From contig NC_054083.1 of assembly GCF_017562075.2 (NCBI RefSeq), positions 42,807,269 through 42,871,268 of the forward strand: 64,000 bases of DNA, in the 5' to 3' direction. Both the position numbers and the translations under genes were made by a program. Shown here piece by piece: positions 46,338 to 59,700 of this stretch (position 1 is its first letter; each line of letters opens with the position of its first letter). A model generated the notes under the pieces. It was not told the origin of the DNA. It made no database searches and saw only the letters and a program-made list of their open reading frames with translations. This DNA comes from Anopheles merus. Taxonomy: Eukaryota; Arthropoda; Insecta; Diptera; Culicidae.

Positions 46338-47865
46338 TAAATGTGTGTGTTCAAACCTTTTCAAACTGTTCTACCAACTGTTATACATGTCTTCACCTCG
46401 CGTCAGTAAGCTTTTTCGAACAGCAGAAACCTTTTCTAAAGAAAAGCATGCATCTGCTCGAATATTTGCTAAGCGCGGGGGGCGCTTTTGTGTGCAAAGC
46501 TTTTGTTTGTTGTTCATTTCAATTGCGTCATTCGAGCAGTTGTCGGTGGAGGTTGATTGAGGTTGTTGATGTCGGTGCAGTTTGAAGAACGGTAATCGAT
46601 GGAAAATTTAATGCAGATACAGTATCAGTTGATGCTATTATTATACTAAAATCTTTTTTTTTAAGTATCACAATCAGCAATAATACTTCAGCGTTCATAT
46701 ACCAATTAAGAGGCATGAAATATATAGTAACTACAACATATTTCTTCAATAACTCTCAAGCTACGGTAAGGCTTAGGCTATTGAAGATTGATCTTAGGAC
46801 AGTGAAGACTTGATGTGTCCTCGATCGGGCTCTATTTTATCTAGAACTGTAGTCACTTCCCAACCTATGGTCAGTAGGTCAAGCAAAGTATTCCATCCGA
46901 CAAATCTTCCTGCCAGAGATCCTGATTCCTAACCACTTTTATCCGTCAATAAGGCAACAACATTACCCTCAACTCATTTCGTTCTTCTAAAAAGGGGTTT
47001 CACAAAAAAACATGAGGGACACAGAGCGTTTATCATCCCCACCCCACCTGGCCGAACTTGTACCGTGAGCTCTGCCACCCACCGAGTGGCCATTCGGCGC
47101 TTACCCGACCCTCCGATCAAACTCTGCCGGCGTACGGCGAACAGCAGACACTCCCTACCGTTTCTGCACTGCACTGACCAGATGGTACTGGCTGGCGCTG
47201 CTGACTCCTCTACCCCTGACAACGCGAAGAGGGTAACACGAGTTTCGCCTGCACCTTGTACACCCTTTTGGGGGGAAAAAAAAAACACGGCGAACGTTCG
47301 AGGACGTCGACGGTGATCTCAATTAGAAACTCATGAAAACAAAACAACAACAACAACAGCATCGAAAGAAAAAAAACACCCATGCACCACGCGGATGAAC
47401 AGGGCGCGAAAAGGACAGGATGATGCAAGCAAAAAATTCGTAATAAAATAAATAAAGCGAAACAAAACAAAACCATCTCCGTCGCGTCGGGTTCACCCAC
47501 CCGCGTCGTGCGGAACACAGGAACTTCCGGGGTTTGATTTTTTTTTTTTTGCTTTTTTGCATGCTGCAACTGGCTCGCGCGTAACCCTTTCCGGTTTTTG
47601 GCTCTGGACCGCACGGGGTGCAAGGGGCGTTATTACGTCGTTACCCTTAGAATGGAGCGAATTTTGCTTAGAATCAATATTACAAAACCTTCCCTTTCTC
47701 TTCGTTTCTTTTTTTTTTTTTTTTTTTTTTGCATCACACAGCATCAGCACTTTTTGGCTCGACCACGCGCGTGTGTGTGTGTCTGTGTTCATGTGGAATA
47801 TGTACATATTTTATGTAATATCCGTTTTGTTCACCGCTTGATTTCGTTTAAAACTCCGCTTTCCG

Positions 47866-47869
<4 letters not shown>

Positions 47870-47938
<69 letters not shown>
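47870..47938. repeat. GT microsatellite
   Basis: Perfect GT repeat of about 34 units. Confidence 0.95.
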
Positions 47939-47940
<2 letters not shown>

Positions 47941-50543
47941 TGGTTGTTTTGTCTTTTAGGTTGTTGTTTGTTTTATTTGTTTTGCATTTTATGTTTTGCA
48001 TTTTTGTTCTCTGTTTCTAGCGTCGGTCGCTTGGTTTTGATTACGTTCCGTTCTGTGAATGTTCCAAACCCAAACGGTACTCCAAGGTGGTGTGTGACTC
48101 TCCCTCTGTGTGGCTTTCTACATTGTGCAAGGACAGCTTCGTTTATACATTTTTTTTTTTTGGTTGTCTCCACTGACGCTGACTTACAACACCACCCGAA
48201 CACACACACATAGATGCGGGTGCCTTGTATTTTTGTAACTTTGCTTGGTTTAATTTTATTTTCATTATTTTTAAATTAATTTTGTTCCATAGCACACAAG
48301 CGGCAAACATAGAGGAGACTGGGCTTGGCTAGAAGAAGGTAGAGCCAAATACCAAACACAGGGCAGAAATGAACAAAGAATGAAATTCGTTTTGACTGTT
48401 TTTCGGTAGAAATGGTAAATGTATTGCTAATTTTAAATTCAACAAAGTTTCTGTTCATTTTGTATTTGATAAAAAAAGGAAAAGGCAATTAACGATGATT
48501 TACTCATGAGTGGTGAGCATATTCGATGAGTTACATTAGCTTAGAAGATAAGACTGTATGATAAACGCAATGGCGTAATATACAACCAAGGTTTGGAATT
48601 ACTATGTACTCATTTTTTTGAGCTCTTATCATGTCATTTCTTTACTCATTTGAATTAGTTTAATTTTTTCCTTTCCTTTTTATATAATTTCATTTAACAT
48701 TTTTCCTATTTTGGATATGTATCGTTATCCTTTTTCCTTTTCTAGGTTTATTTTACTTTCTTTTGTTCTATTTTTACTTCTTTTTTCGACTATCAGCATG
48801 TTCAGTTTATGTTAGAACTGTTATTCTTGTATTATTTTACAATTCTCGTCAGTTTTTGTCTACTATTCAATCTTTATTCTTCTTAGATTATGATCATCTA
48901 GTCATTTATACCATTTCTCACCATATTATTCTTTATACTCATATCATGTTTTTTTCCTTCATTTTTACACTTTTTGCTTCTAGCTGTGAATTGGGGATCC
49001 TTATTATCCCTCTTTTGTGCTTCTAATCCCTTGTTCTGTGTTTTCTTTCCTTTCTTCTACCACATTAGTCACTTAATGCTGGAACTTTTCTACTGCAGCT
49101 CTGGTTAATCTTTCTGTTTATGATTTAATTTGTGTTTAGGATGGTTGTAATCTCATCCAAACGTAATGAGCTATGATTTAATTTGTTTGATTTAATTTTT
49201 GAAAGATTCCTGTTTATACTCGACAAAGGTCTTCATTTTTTTTTGCTCCTGATGGTCTCGTTGGGCCTTTTTTAGTTTCTGATTATTTTCTATTCAAAGT
49301 ATTCCATGGACAAAATGTCTAGTTAAACATTCATTATCTTTATTTTAAACTTAATTTAGTTTTTTTTTAGCAGCCTTATTCAAACACTACTGATGCGGGT
49401 TAATTTTCCCTCCCTAAACGTCCAAGATATTATTTTTATTACTTTGTTTTTAAATAATTATGTGCTAGTATTGTGGTCAGTTAACTCACTAAATTCAAAG
49501 ATGTTGCTGGACATAGGGGGTCATCGGGACTTTGCTAGCATAAAAACACCGGTATTGTGTGGAGTTTTAAATGTGTTTCTACATCCGATTGTCCGTTCAG
49601 GTGCAAATAAAATTAACTTTTCTGACAACTAAGGAACGTCCATTTCGCTAGCTAGGAGTTAAACTGGTTGTCTCATTGGGGTTTTTTTTTTGTAGGCTCT
49701 GATATTTCTACTTCCTCTCTATTTTGGTACCTTATACAGCTCGTACAATTTTTCAATCAAAAGAAATCTATCTAAACAAGGTATCACCTCGCCGTAGATC
49801 GTACAAAATCAATTGTAGTGTCATTGTTTGGCGCAATATCGTAGTATTTTTTACTTGCTCTATCTCTCAATCGATGTGTTTCAAAGCATTGCACGACACT
49901 TCTGGTTGTGCCTCACTTTGATCCAGTGCACACAGGATAAGCAAGAGCGTCGGCAAAAGCTGTCAAAACACCTGCACAATAAGGCACACGCCGGTAGGAG
50001 GCAACCCATTAGGCGTCACTTTCCGCGACAAAGCGCGGCCGACCACGTCCTTAACACCGCGCGGAAGGATGCCTGCCCCCCCCCACACCAAGCGTTGGCA
50101 GGGCAACAGCAACAGCAAAGTGCACCCAGAAAAATCAAATCTCGCCCGCGCCTGTGTCAAAAACACGCGAGCAAGGTGTATGTGGCACTGGGGGTAACAA
50201 CAGCAGCAACAACTAAAAACTCCCGAAATAGACGGTCACAATTTAGCTCGTTCCTGCTCCGGTTGCTCACAAAAGATGTACCGGGCAAAAAAAGGGGGGG
50301 GAGGGATGGTCCCCCTTCCTTCATCACTCTTGTCACCCTGCCGCAACGCACGCGTTGTGCGTTGTTGGCGCTGTTTCCCCGAAAAAGCTGTTCCCCTTTT
50401 TTAATAAATTTAGCGTCCACTAGGGCCGTCCGCGAGCCCGCACACACCTACACATACATTTCTTTCTAGGGATGGGTTTTAGGATGAGTGAAACTCTAAT
50501 GACGGACTTCGATGCGTTGGCCCCGGTACGACGTTTTTGGTAT

Positions 50544-50566
50544 CGTCGTCGTCGTCGTCGTCGTCG
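50544..50566. repeat. GTC trinucleotide repeat
   Basis: About eight GTC units in non-coding sequence. A similar ACG tract of about seven units lies near 59011-59030. Confidence 0.9.
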
Positions 50567-51379
50567 CGATTAGATTGATTCCGGTGCAGGGCCCATCTTT
50601 CGCTGTATTTTGTCTCTACTTATTCCTTTTGCTCCGATGCCACCCTATTGGGTGGGTGCGGGCAAGGGCGGCAAGACGCATTGCCGCGTCCACGTTGCGA
50701 CTGATTCGCATCCGGTGAGCGATACGCAACCATGTGTGTGTGTGTTGGTAGAGATAGATGAACGCATTTTTTTGGAATCCTTTTTTAAATTTGGCACACG
50801 AAAACGCAAGGTGCCTTTTATTCAGGCGGGGGAAAAAAATCCCTCCCTCACACACGCACGAAGGTACAGGATAAATTCAAAAATAAATGAAGCAATAAGA
50901 ACAACAGGGAGGGGTGGACAAAAAAATGCAATGCCAACGCCGCGCGGCCAACAACCAGCGCAGTGAGCGCGCGCGGGCATTTGGAGATGGTTTCGGGTTT
51001 CGCGATTTTCGGGTTCCCGCCACGTATATGACATCGATCGTCGGCCGGACACTCTCTGTGCGGGGGGGGGTTGGAATTGTCCGGGCCGTGCGGGATGCGC
51101 ACGGGGTGGTGGCTGCCGAGATGATGCTGCCTAGGACTGGGGCCGTGCAATTTCCCTGCAGGCCATCGTTCAACGTATTCTTACAGTGATCGGTGATTGG
51201 GAATGAAGCGTTAGCGGATAGGGGTGTGTATATCCGTTTGAAAGGCAAGAGCGATGGGAGAAGGTGCCAGAGAAATGGAAGGGAAACAGCCACCCACTAG
51301 TTTTTGCTTACCATTTCACTAAAAATCCCGGTACTACGTAGGGTTACGTAGCGAAGGATTTCTTTTCGCATTTTTCCGC

Positions 51380-51380
<1 letters not shown>

Positions 51381-51424
<44 letters not shown>
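51381..51424. repeat. CT microsatellite
   Basis: CT repeat of about 44 bases with one CG interruption near its left end. Confidence 0.93.
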
Positions 51425-51428
<4 letters not shown>

Positions 51429-52176
51429 CTCTCTGTCTTTTTCCCTAGGTCGTGCGTCACATTCGAATATTCGAATTCTAAAATTCACCAACGCCATCTA
51501 CGCACACACTACCCCACACTGGTGGCCCTCTCCCCCTGGTGGTGAAGCCGAGAACGAGGGTGAGGTTTAATTTTTCACTCTTTACTCGTGATGCAGCCGG
51601 TTGCTGCGTTTTTTTTTCATGTATGTGTATGTGAATCCTTAGTTTCATTTCAGTCATCAATTCTTGTTCCGCTTGGGTGTATAAAAAAATACAAAAAAAA
51701 AGAAAAACAAAAAAGATGGCGAAAAAAATGACAACGGAAAGGAAAACCCATTTCTCCGATGCTTCGATCATTTTGCGCATCCTTTTCCCCATGCCTTGAC
51801 GTTGTCGTCGTCGCCGTCTGCCCTGGTCTGCCCTGTTCTCAATGGCATCGAAGTTACCTACGCGCGGGGACGGCCACGGCGGTGACTGCAGGCGGCACCA
51901 GGTGGGGAACCTTGGTGCTTTTCTTTTCCCTTTTTGTTTGTCCCGACTGCCCCGACTGCCCCGTTTGCCACGGGAGCTGGTGGCAGCGCATCATCAAAAG
52001 AGTCACAACTTTCGCTCGCAAGAGGCCTTACGACGTGTGGGATTCTTTCCTCTTTTTTTTTTGTTTTGGGTGCGTTGTTTTGTTTTTGCTACTCCTATGC
52101 TTGCTGGGATGAGTTTGGAAAAATAGCGAACGCAAACCCTTTTCGCACACGCATCGCAGAGTCCTGCCTATACATA

Positions 52177-53839
52177 CAGTCAGTCCAAAAAGTATTCGTC
52201 TAGTTGAATATTTTGTTGAAAAAGGCGAATTATGGCTGCAATACGTATAGGGTGATAAAAGTAATGATGAGGTTTAATAAAGGGACCATCAGTACACATG
52301 TTTTGCCAAAACATAAGCATTTAAATAGTGCAATAGCACCCAAAATACATAAAAAAACTGAAAAAAGTCGTTTGATGGGCGCGCAAAAAGTATTCGTCCA
52401 TCAGACTTTTGACGCAATATGCGTATAAAAACAAAGGTTATGGATTCAAAAAATGTCCTGATCTTGTTTCTTATTGCATTTATAACTATTGGTGACTACT
52501 TGCACAACGCAAGAACTCATTTGAACCTTTAAAAAGGTCTTTTTTTTTAGCCACTCATCCTACAAGACTTGTTCCAATTATTCTCTGGTTCTCTGGTTTC
52601 CAGACTACGTGGCCAAGTTCAATTGAAAAAATGGCAGCTGATATCATATTGAGAGTCTACTTAATCATTTTCATCAGTTTGGTTTCAGCTGGTTTGGCGT
52701 TCCGGACAAATGACAATGCTCTGTATGTTCTCCAGCTCGACTGTTCTTGAAACATGTAATACATTTGTAAGTAAAATTTTTCAGAACTGGGACTCAAAGT
52801 ACTTAAAACCTGTATTAATATGTTTCCCCATCTCGTCTCCTATCATTTTGAATCATTTTTCTAGCTCACCTTTCCTCACGGAGTCCTAGTATCATGACAC
52901 CATGGTGCTACCGTTACACGAGAGTTTGTTGCTGCATCTTAGTAGACTGTTTTCGCTATGGTACATGTCGGCCGTATGACCTTGGCGATTGAAACATGTT
53001 TTAATATGTTAGTAGAGCCTAATTTGGAATAAATTCCTGAATTATTTGATGCACCTCAACAGATTTGGCCACTTTATGTGTATGGTATTATTAAAAAAAA
53101 ATATGTTTGTAATAACTCACTCGTTCAAGCTATTACTTGACCAGCTACGATGAAATGCAGCATAACCCATCAACCAAATGTGACCGATCTCTTTTCCTGA
53201 TCTTATTGGCCATCACAAAATGCACTAATTCCTTGGTAAAATTTGATTTTTTGGACATTAAACCACTGCTTTCGTTAGATTTACCGTCAAGGATGGCTGC
53301 TTACATGGCAGTTTGTCACTCAATTAGTGTCAGAAAAATGGCCTAACTCTGAGCAAATGAAGGAACGAGGCCTCCCATACATTTTGTAACCTTCAAAAAT
53401 GGGTAGGATAGGTTATGCATAAGTCAAAGATACGATTTTCGCCATCATGCTCCAATCATTTAACTCTCCCGCCTTTAGTGCCTCTCTGACCGCTTGAAGT
53501 GCAATTGAAACAACATAAATGCATTAATTTAGAAGGAAGTCATCAGTAGATTGATAATAATAAATTTAATTCACGTCTACGTAGTGTTTGTACAGCGTAA
53601 ATAATTAAAAACTAGATGGACGAATACTTTTTGCGCGCCCCTTAAACGACTTTTTTCAGTTTTTTATGTATTTTGGATGCTATTGCACTATTTAAATGCT
53701 TATGTTTTAGCAAAACATGTGTACTGATGGTCCCTTTATCAAACCTCATCATTACTTTTATCGCCCCATACGTATTGCGGCCATAATTCGCCCTTTTCTG
53801 TAAAATATTCAGCTAGACGAATACTTTTTGGACTGACTG
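52177..53839. mobile_element. Decayed Tc1-like transposon with IR/DR ends
   Basis: 1663 bases with terminal inverted repeats beginning cagtcagtccaaaaagtatt, flanked by TA; the longer flank TACATA is present on both sides. The inverted repeats are about 250 bases long. Each contains an inner copy of the tip motif (aaaaagtattcgtcca near 52386, and its inverse near 53620), the IR/DR arrangement of some Tc1-like elements where the transposase binds twice per end. The centre has no intact transposase frame. Fragments such as tggccaagttcaattgaaaaaa (near 52608) recall the Tc1 WPxxSPDLNPIE region with an internal loss. So the element is dead or non-autonomous; the family name was not determined. Confidence 0.82.
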
Positions 53840-53841
53840 TA

Positions 53842-54620
53842 CATAGAGATACAACCGCACAGAGATGAGAACCCCGAAAAGGGGGGGGGGGGGCGCTGGA
53901 TGGTTAGGTGGCCGTGTGGTCAGCTTCGATGGGAAGGGAAAGAATGGATTCTGTGAGTATGCGTGTGTGTGTGTGTGCAAGGAACGGCGGATGGCGTCGA
54001 TTCCCGAAACGAAACGAACAGTAAAAATGCACATTTTTCTCCACCAGCAGGTTTTTTGTTTTGTTTTACGCGCGCCCCACGCGTTGGCTTTGCAGGGTGG
54101 AGGGGGTTGATGGAGAGGGGCCTTTTGCTAACGAATCTTTAGAAGGAAAAATCCAACGCTGGTGTTGTATTTCAATGCGATCCAGTGCGGGAATTAAAAT
54201 AGATGATGCAAACTGTTTTTTCTCTCTATTTTCAAAGGAGTTTTACACAATTTTCGTAAGCTTGTTTGGGTTTGTGGCAATGTTTTTTATCTTTTATGTG
54301 TTATTGATTGTTTTATAATATTTTCTTTATTTTATTTTAATTTTGGTAAGGATTTTAATGATTTTTAATAAATATTAAGTACTTACCTTTGTCTTCAATA
54401 GCTTTTTCAAACCCAATTTAAGATTTTTAAGCCAAAATTTCAACATTTCAGAAAAGACTCTTAGAACATGCCAAACTGACTTTGTTGCTTCCATTATATC
54501 CTTTTGTGAATAAGTTCATCTGCCTCCTGCCCCTTTCAATTCGATTGCTTTTTTAACCTTTAACCTGCAGCGCTTTTCCGCTGTCCTCATTCTGAAGCCT
54601 GACACGCCTCAATTTACCCG

Positions 54621-54655
<35 letters not shown>

Positions 54656-56535
54656 AGGAATGCTTGTTACTGCCCTTTAATTTGGGCAGCAAAAGAACTG
54701 GGAACAAAAAACGAACCCCAAAAACACCTTAGGATTTTCAGCTTCTCTTTTTGCTGCTGCTGCTGCTGCTGCTTGTGCTTTCTCTGGATCCGTCATCCAT
54801 AAAAGCAGGCAAATTGTGCGTTTTTTTCCCTCGCTCTCTATGGAAATGCCTTTCCGTTACCATCCCGTGTGAAGGCATTTCGGTGTACCGCGCGGTGTAC
54901 GCACCACCCCCAGCCATCCAAACGCCAGTTTTCCGATGGCTTATGCATATTATTGCTACGGAAGCTTGTTAGACGAGCAATGTGTATGGAACATGGAAAG
55001 AGCATGTGAAGTTTCAACAAAAAAAAAAAAGAACAGGCCAAGCGAAATTTACCGAACGAACACCTACCAAGGATGCACATCCACCATTTAGTAAACGGAA
55101 AGCACTTCGATCTTGGGCAGGGTCTTTTTCCCCGTGTTTGTTCTTTTCGGAGTATTCGTTGCTGGACGGCTTGTTTTTTTTTGTGCCCCTTACTCTCCCG
55201 TCCACTTCGGTTAGCTGAGAAAGGTACACTACCAAGCGGGTGGGTCAGCTGAGGCCTATTTTTTTTTGCGTGCGGTACGTTGGCTAAAGCCCTAAAGTGG
55301 ACGGTGTGTGCCTTGTGCATGCGTTAGTGCCCGTAATGTAATTGATTTTGTACAATGTTCGCATACGCTTCGATGGAAGAAATCGTTTGTGGAGCGTCCG
55401 ACGATCGCCAATGTGTTCGGGGCAGCTTTTACATGAATTGGCAGTCAGGTTGGATGTGTAGTACAAAAACTATCTTGAGATATTCTACCAGACATCCACG
55501 GGTTACGTGTCGTGGAACGTATAATTACAGTTCTAGTCGTTTCCTTACTTTAAAGCACCGTTATGAACCGCTTTGTTGGTTTAGAGTTAAAGACAATCCT
55601 GTTTTTGGGATGATTATTATAAGTTAAAAAGCGTCTTGTCGTTGGTATTACATCCTTGAACTTGTTAGCTGTAAGAACTTCAATAGCCTTTCGTAGTAAA
55701 CCTCCGTTAGCAGTGTTCGTTTGATAAAAAGTCCTTTCGTTAAGATTTTAGACTGGAGATACGCGACCCGTATGACTTGTACTGTCATATCAAATATAAA
55801 ATCCAAATAAAAAACTCGTTTCTCGACACGAGTTTTCAAACAAATCCATCAGAAAAAGTAAATATAACCGGTTCGCGCTACCGCGAGAATCTCAGAAATA
55901 TTGAAGTCGGGTATCACTGTGAAACATCATTGGAGGCGCGATTGAAGGCGCGAAAGATTTGTCAAATCCCAACTGTTCTACAACTGAATTAAAGAAGACG
56001 CGGAACTGCAACGATCTCGGTTCGTGTATTTCCAGCCTTACATGGTTTAAATTGAAGATAGCCTTATTCCCAAATAAGTTCAGCAGAGTTTCTTTTCATT
56101 TTTTTCATTTGACTTTCTTCAAGATTATCATTGTTTTCCTATAATTTACACATTATCATAGTTGCTTCCATTTTACATCTTCAAAATCAATAGCAACACG
56201 TTTGATTAGTTGCACAAACAATATTCATATTTCTCTAAGTTGTTCATTCCTCGCTGTTTAATCTTAGAAAGTTTATCTTACCGTGTGTCGACATTAGTTC
56301 GAACTATTCTTTTTAAACCTTTAGAACCCTCCGTCAAGCTTATCGAATGTCAATTTCTTACACTTTTGACAGGAGTTAGGAATGGAATGAACTAACAGTT
56401 TGAATTCTCCTTAAATATCTAGACAGGGTTTTATAACTACTTCCCAAACCGTTGAGACTGCAAATCGTAATAATACAAGTTCAAACCGATTTAAATGTCT
56501 CGGGTCCTTCACAATCCTATTGTCAAATGGCTTTA
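53842..56535. other. Intergenic region, no gene recognised
   Basis: It holds a polyG run at about 53881-53893, a short GT tract near 53963, two CTG-type trinucleotide tracts (about 54623-54655 and 54752-54773) and AT-rich sequence at 55400-56500. Open frames (for example 54838-55320 minus, 160 codons) show no recognisable domain. Confidence 0.5.
54623..54655. repeat. CTG trinucleotide repeat
   Basis: About eleven CTG units, with a second tract of about seven units at 54752-54773, 100 bases to the right. On the minus strand they read CAG. No open reading frame with a domain surrounds either, so they are not taken as polyglutamine coding. Confidence 0.92.
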
Positions 56536-56779
56536 CAGGGTTTCCCACGATTTATTGGCCAGTTCCCATGATTTTTTGGTGCGCTCCCACAATTTTTTGA
56601 CCGTATCCCATAGATTTTTGGTTCGTTCCCATAATTTATTGGTATTTTCCGATTGGATATCAATACATTTGAACCAAACAATTCTGGGAAACGCCTAAAA
56701 AATCGTAGGTACACATCAAACAAATATGGGATTCAACAAAACATTATGGGAACCAACCATTAAATCAAGGACAACCTTG
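56536..56779. mobile_element. MITE with CAGGGTTTCCCA end and internal 22-base tandem units
   Basis: 244 bases flanked by TA. The left end is cagggtttcccacgattta; the right end read on the other strand is caaggttgtccttgattta, a diverged inverted repeat. The left half is made of about five tandem units of roughly 22 bases, each with a TCCCAyrATTTwTTGG core (56543-56650). The right half carries inverted versions (tatgggattcaac, attatgggaaccaacc). The end is of the same type as the MITEs at 45429 and 45862. No coding capacity. Confidence 0.72.
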
Positions 56780-59700
56780 TAAATACCTAAAACAACTAAT
56801 ACATTGCATAAACTGTTTTATTGAGCCTATTTTTTTAAGCCTGTGTCAGATAAATGCAGCTGTACTTTTGGAGCAGATTTCAGAACCAAAAGTAAAGTCA
56901 GGTTCGATGTAATGCGTCCAGATCTGATAATTTTGAAGTGCTTTAAGCATTTCGAATGTAGCTCACGATCCTTTTGACTGACTGTTTATTGCAACTAGTC
57001 GATGCTAACAACTTGGTGCTCCAGATGGCTTCAATCTACAACGCCCAATCAATGCAGGATCTTTTTCAGTCTTAAATTTTTTGGGAAATTGTTTGGCATT
57101 TGAAAATACTTTACAAACTTTAGTAAATGATTCTAATGTTGTAATGTAATTAAACGAACCTAAAAGCTCCATTTAACAACAACAAAACCAGTACACAATG
57201 GTCCAAAAATTCAGAATAAAAAACAAACACAAAATGTTTGTCTGCAAAACTCTACTCCCCATGCACCAGCTTGAGCCTATTGTTCCGCTCTCTGCACCGT
57301 CAAACTTGACCTCCCAAAACCAAAACCATCAAAAAATTCACCAAAAATTGCATCGCCCTGCAGATGATACGATGACGACGATGTGCATTGATAAGGTTCC
57401 GGACAACTGCGAACCGACCAATGTTTGTAGAACTTTTTCTCGCCAAAAAACACGTAAAAAAAGCCCCACAGAAGGAGAAACTTTCTGCAAAATCAACCAC
57501 CGGCGACGCTGGTCGGGGGTTTTGCAAAAACATTTTTGAATGATCGTTTACTTCTAAAAAGTCTGTTTTTCTTCTCTTTTTTTTGCACTCTCCACCATCG
57601 AAAGCATTTATACCAGCAGTAGCAGTGCATCGTGAATGCATCTTTCCCGCGTAGGAAGCATCCGGCCCGCACAGGCTGGTGCAGTGCACAATATGCATTT
57701 CCTCAAGTGCAAAAACTCCTCGGTCCAAAACCGCAACCCAAGCAAATGCGCCAACGTTTTGTTCCGCTGTGCATATATATATATGTACATTCAATCCTCA
57801 CTTTTCCCCCCGTCGAGAAGTGGGTCCTTGCGGTTGCTTACCGTTTGCCCGGCTTTAGTGTTTTGCCTTTTTTCCAGAACCGTCCAGACCTCCGCTGCAC
57901 ACGATTTGTAATTGAACATTTCGCTTGATTCACTTCAATCATATTCAACGCACAAAACGCACAGGAGCGCACCCCGGGAGGCTTGCATCTCCCGAATTTG
58001 TCCGAAAATGAAATTGAAATCCCACCACGAAAAACCACTCGTACCGTGTGTGTGTGTGTGTGCGCCGATCCTGCAGGACTATAGTTATGAGCGATTCAAG
58101 AAATTCCTGCACACGTCCCGGCCAGATGCCCGGTAATCTTTGTGCATTCGCTGGCCCGGTTCCTTCCAGCGCCGGAAGTACATGCAGCAAGCAAGCACGC
58201 ACGCGGGTTCCAAGCGTACACGCTTCGTTGCGCCCGTTGCGCTGTCTTTGGCGCCGGTGCTTGGCCGCCCTGTTTGCTAAGGGTAGGACGGAGTGTACTT
58301 TTTCAATTGGCCCACCACCACCCCTGGCAGGCAAGTGTGGGCGTATAAGTTTCGTCTGGCTGGTGGTGATGGTGAGAGAACACATGAGCACGCATAAGAC
58401 CGGGGTGGAATCGCGCTTTTGGTGGCACACACACCGTGCCATCCGGGCTAGCAAGCACTCTGCACTTGGCAGCCGGCTGAACATGGCAGAAAACGTGCGT
58501 ATCTGTGTGTGTATGTACTGCAGATCCATCAAGGAACGGTTGGCACCGTGCACCGGAACACATCCGGAAACAAAAAATGCTTCCACGGGCCGCGAAACGG
58601 ATCCTTCCCGGGCTGCCCCAGCATGAAGGATCTTGAGAACTGAGCGCGCTGACGTCCGTTTTTTGCTGAACCGGACTCTTTTGCAGGCTGGATTTCTATT
58701 GCCACTCTGGAGAAAAAGAAAAAAAGTGACTAACTCGCTTGTGGTGTGTGTGTGTGAGGAATTCGATCCACTGGTACGACCACTTCCTGTTTCAAGTTTC
58801 GCGGCACTGGCAAAATTAGCCCCCTCGGAATGGTTTCGGACAAGTAGCGAGATCATCAAACAAGCGCAATGCAATGCAATCGTAAGAATTGGCCGGGTTT
58901 GGACGTTTCGGACACCAAAAAAAGGGCCCCTTTCTCGCTTCTATTTACCGGACCAGAGCTGCAAGCCGGTGCTGCATCTATTCATGTGTGCAGCGACTGC
59001 AGGACAACGCACGACGACGACGACGACGATGTAGGTCCGTGTCCGTGAGCGCGTGGCTGTTGAACATTTTCCTTCACAAGCGCTTCACATTTTAGCTTCG
59101 CCCGGTGCTTCCAGTGGGGTCTGGGAGCCCGGCGATCGTTTGTCAAAACCATCGCAATCGAAATGCATCCGCGTACGGGGGGAACTAGTGCGAAAATCTT
59201 CACACACGCACATATATAAAGGGATGGCCACTTTTGGGCAGCGAAACGGGCGAAAGCCAGCACCAAGGGGGGTTGAAATTACACGGCATGGGACGGTTGG
59301 TGTGTGTGTGTGTTTCGGTTCAGCTCAGTGCAAAAATCTGCATACACGCCTTGTATGAAAACTCCTCCCATTTCCTTCGGCAAGGGCTTTCGGGAAGTTT
59401 GTAGATTTTTGCTGCAAAGAACCATGTCCCGGGCTGGCATGCGAGTGAGGTGAAATGTTTCGGGTTTAAAATAGTGAACCATTCTCATCAATTGATGCAG
59501 CTCGGTGCGCTTTCATCAAGAAATGTCATTTCGTTTGATGTCGGCCGTCTCTGCGCGGTTGGTGCGTGTGCGTATCTTCACATCGTCTGTACGTGAGAGA
59601 TGCTTGTTTTTTGCATGCGTTTTTCGCTCTTCTTCTTCTTCTTCTTCATTGTCAACCACTTTTGATTGTCAGTTGCTGTACGCAATTTATCAAACCGAGG

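Larger units (their letters stand above)
44746..52176. other. Intergenic region downstream of Trh
   Basis: No gene could be supported. It holds two neighbouring MITEs (45429-45723 and 45862-46337), a polyT run near 47709-47730, a GT tract at 47870-47938, AT-rich sequence at 48200-49700, GC-richer unique sequence at 50000-51300, a GTC tract at 50544-50566 and a CT tract at 51381-51424. Open frames of up to about 210 codons (49828-50469 plus) have no recognised domain and are overlapped by frames on the other strand. Confidence 0.5.

Noticed and set aside
47065..51300. Search for exons of another gene downstream of Trh
   Set aside because: Open frames overlap on both strands and lack domains, splice-phase agreement or a start context; nothing could be supported.
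52430..53610. A functional Tc1 transposase gene inside the IR/DR element
   Set aside because: No open frame longer than about 70 codons; only fragments reminiscent of a transposase remain.
54623..54773. CTG tracts as part of a polyglutamine-coding exon on the minus strand
   Set aside because: Neither tract sits in a frame with splice sites or a recognisable protein context.
59213..59220. TATATAAA as promoter of an unknown gene
   Set aside because: No initiator at the right distance and no coding exon downstream with a known domain.
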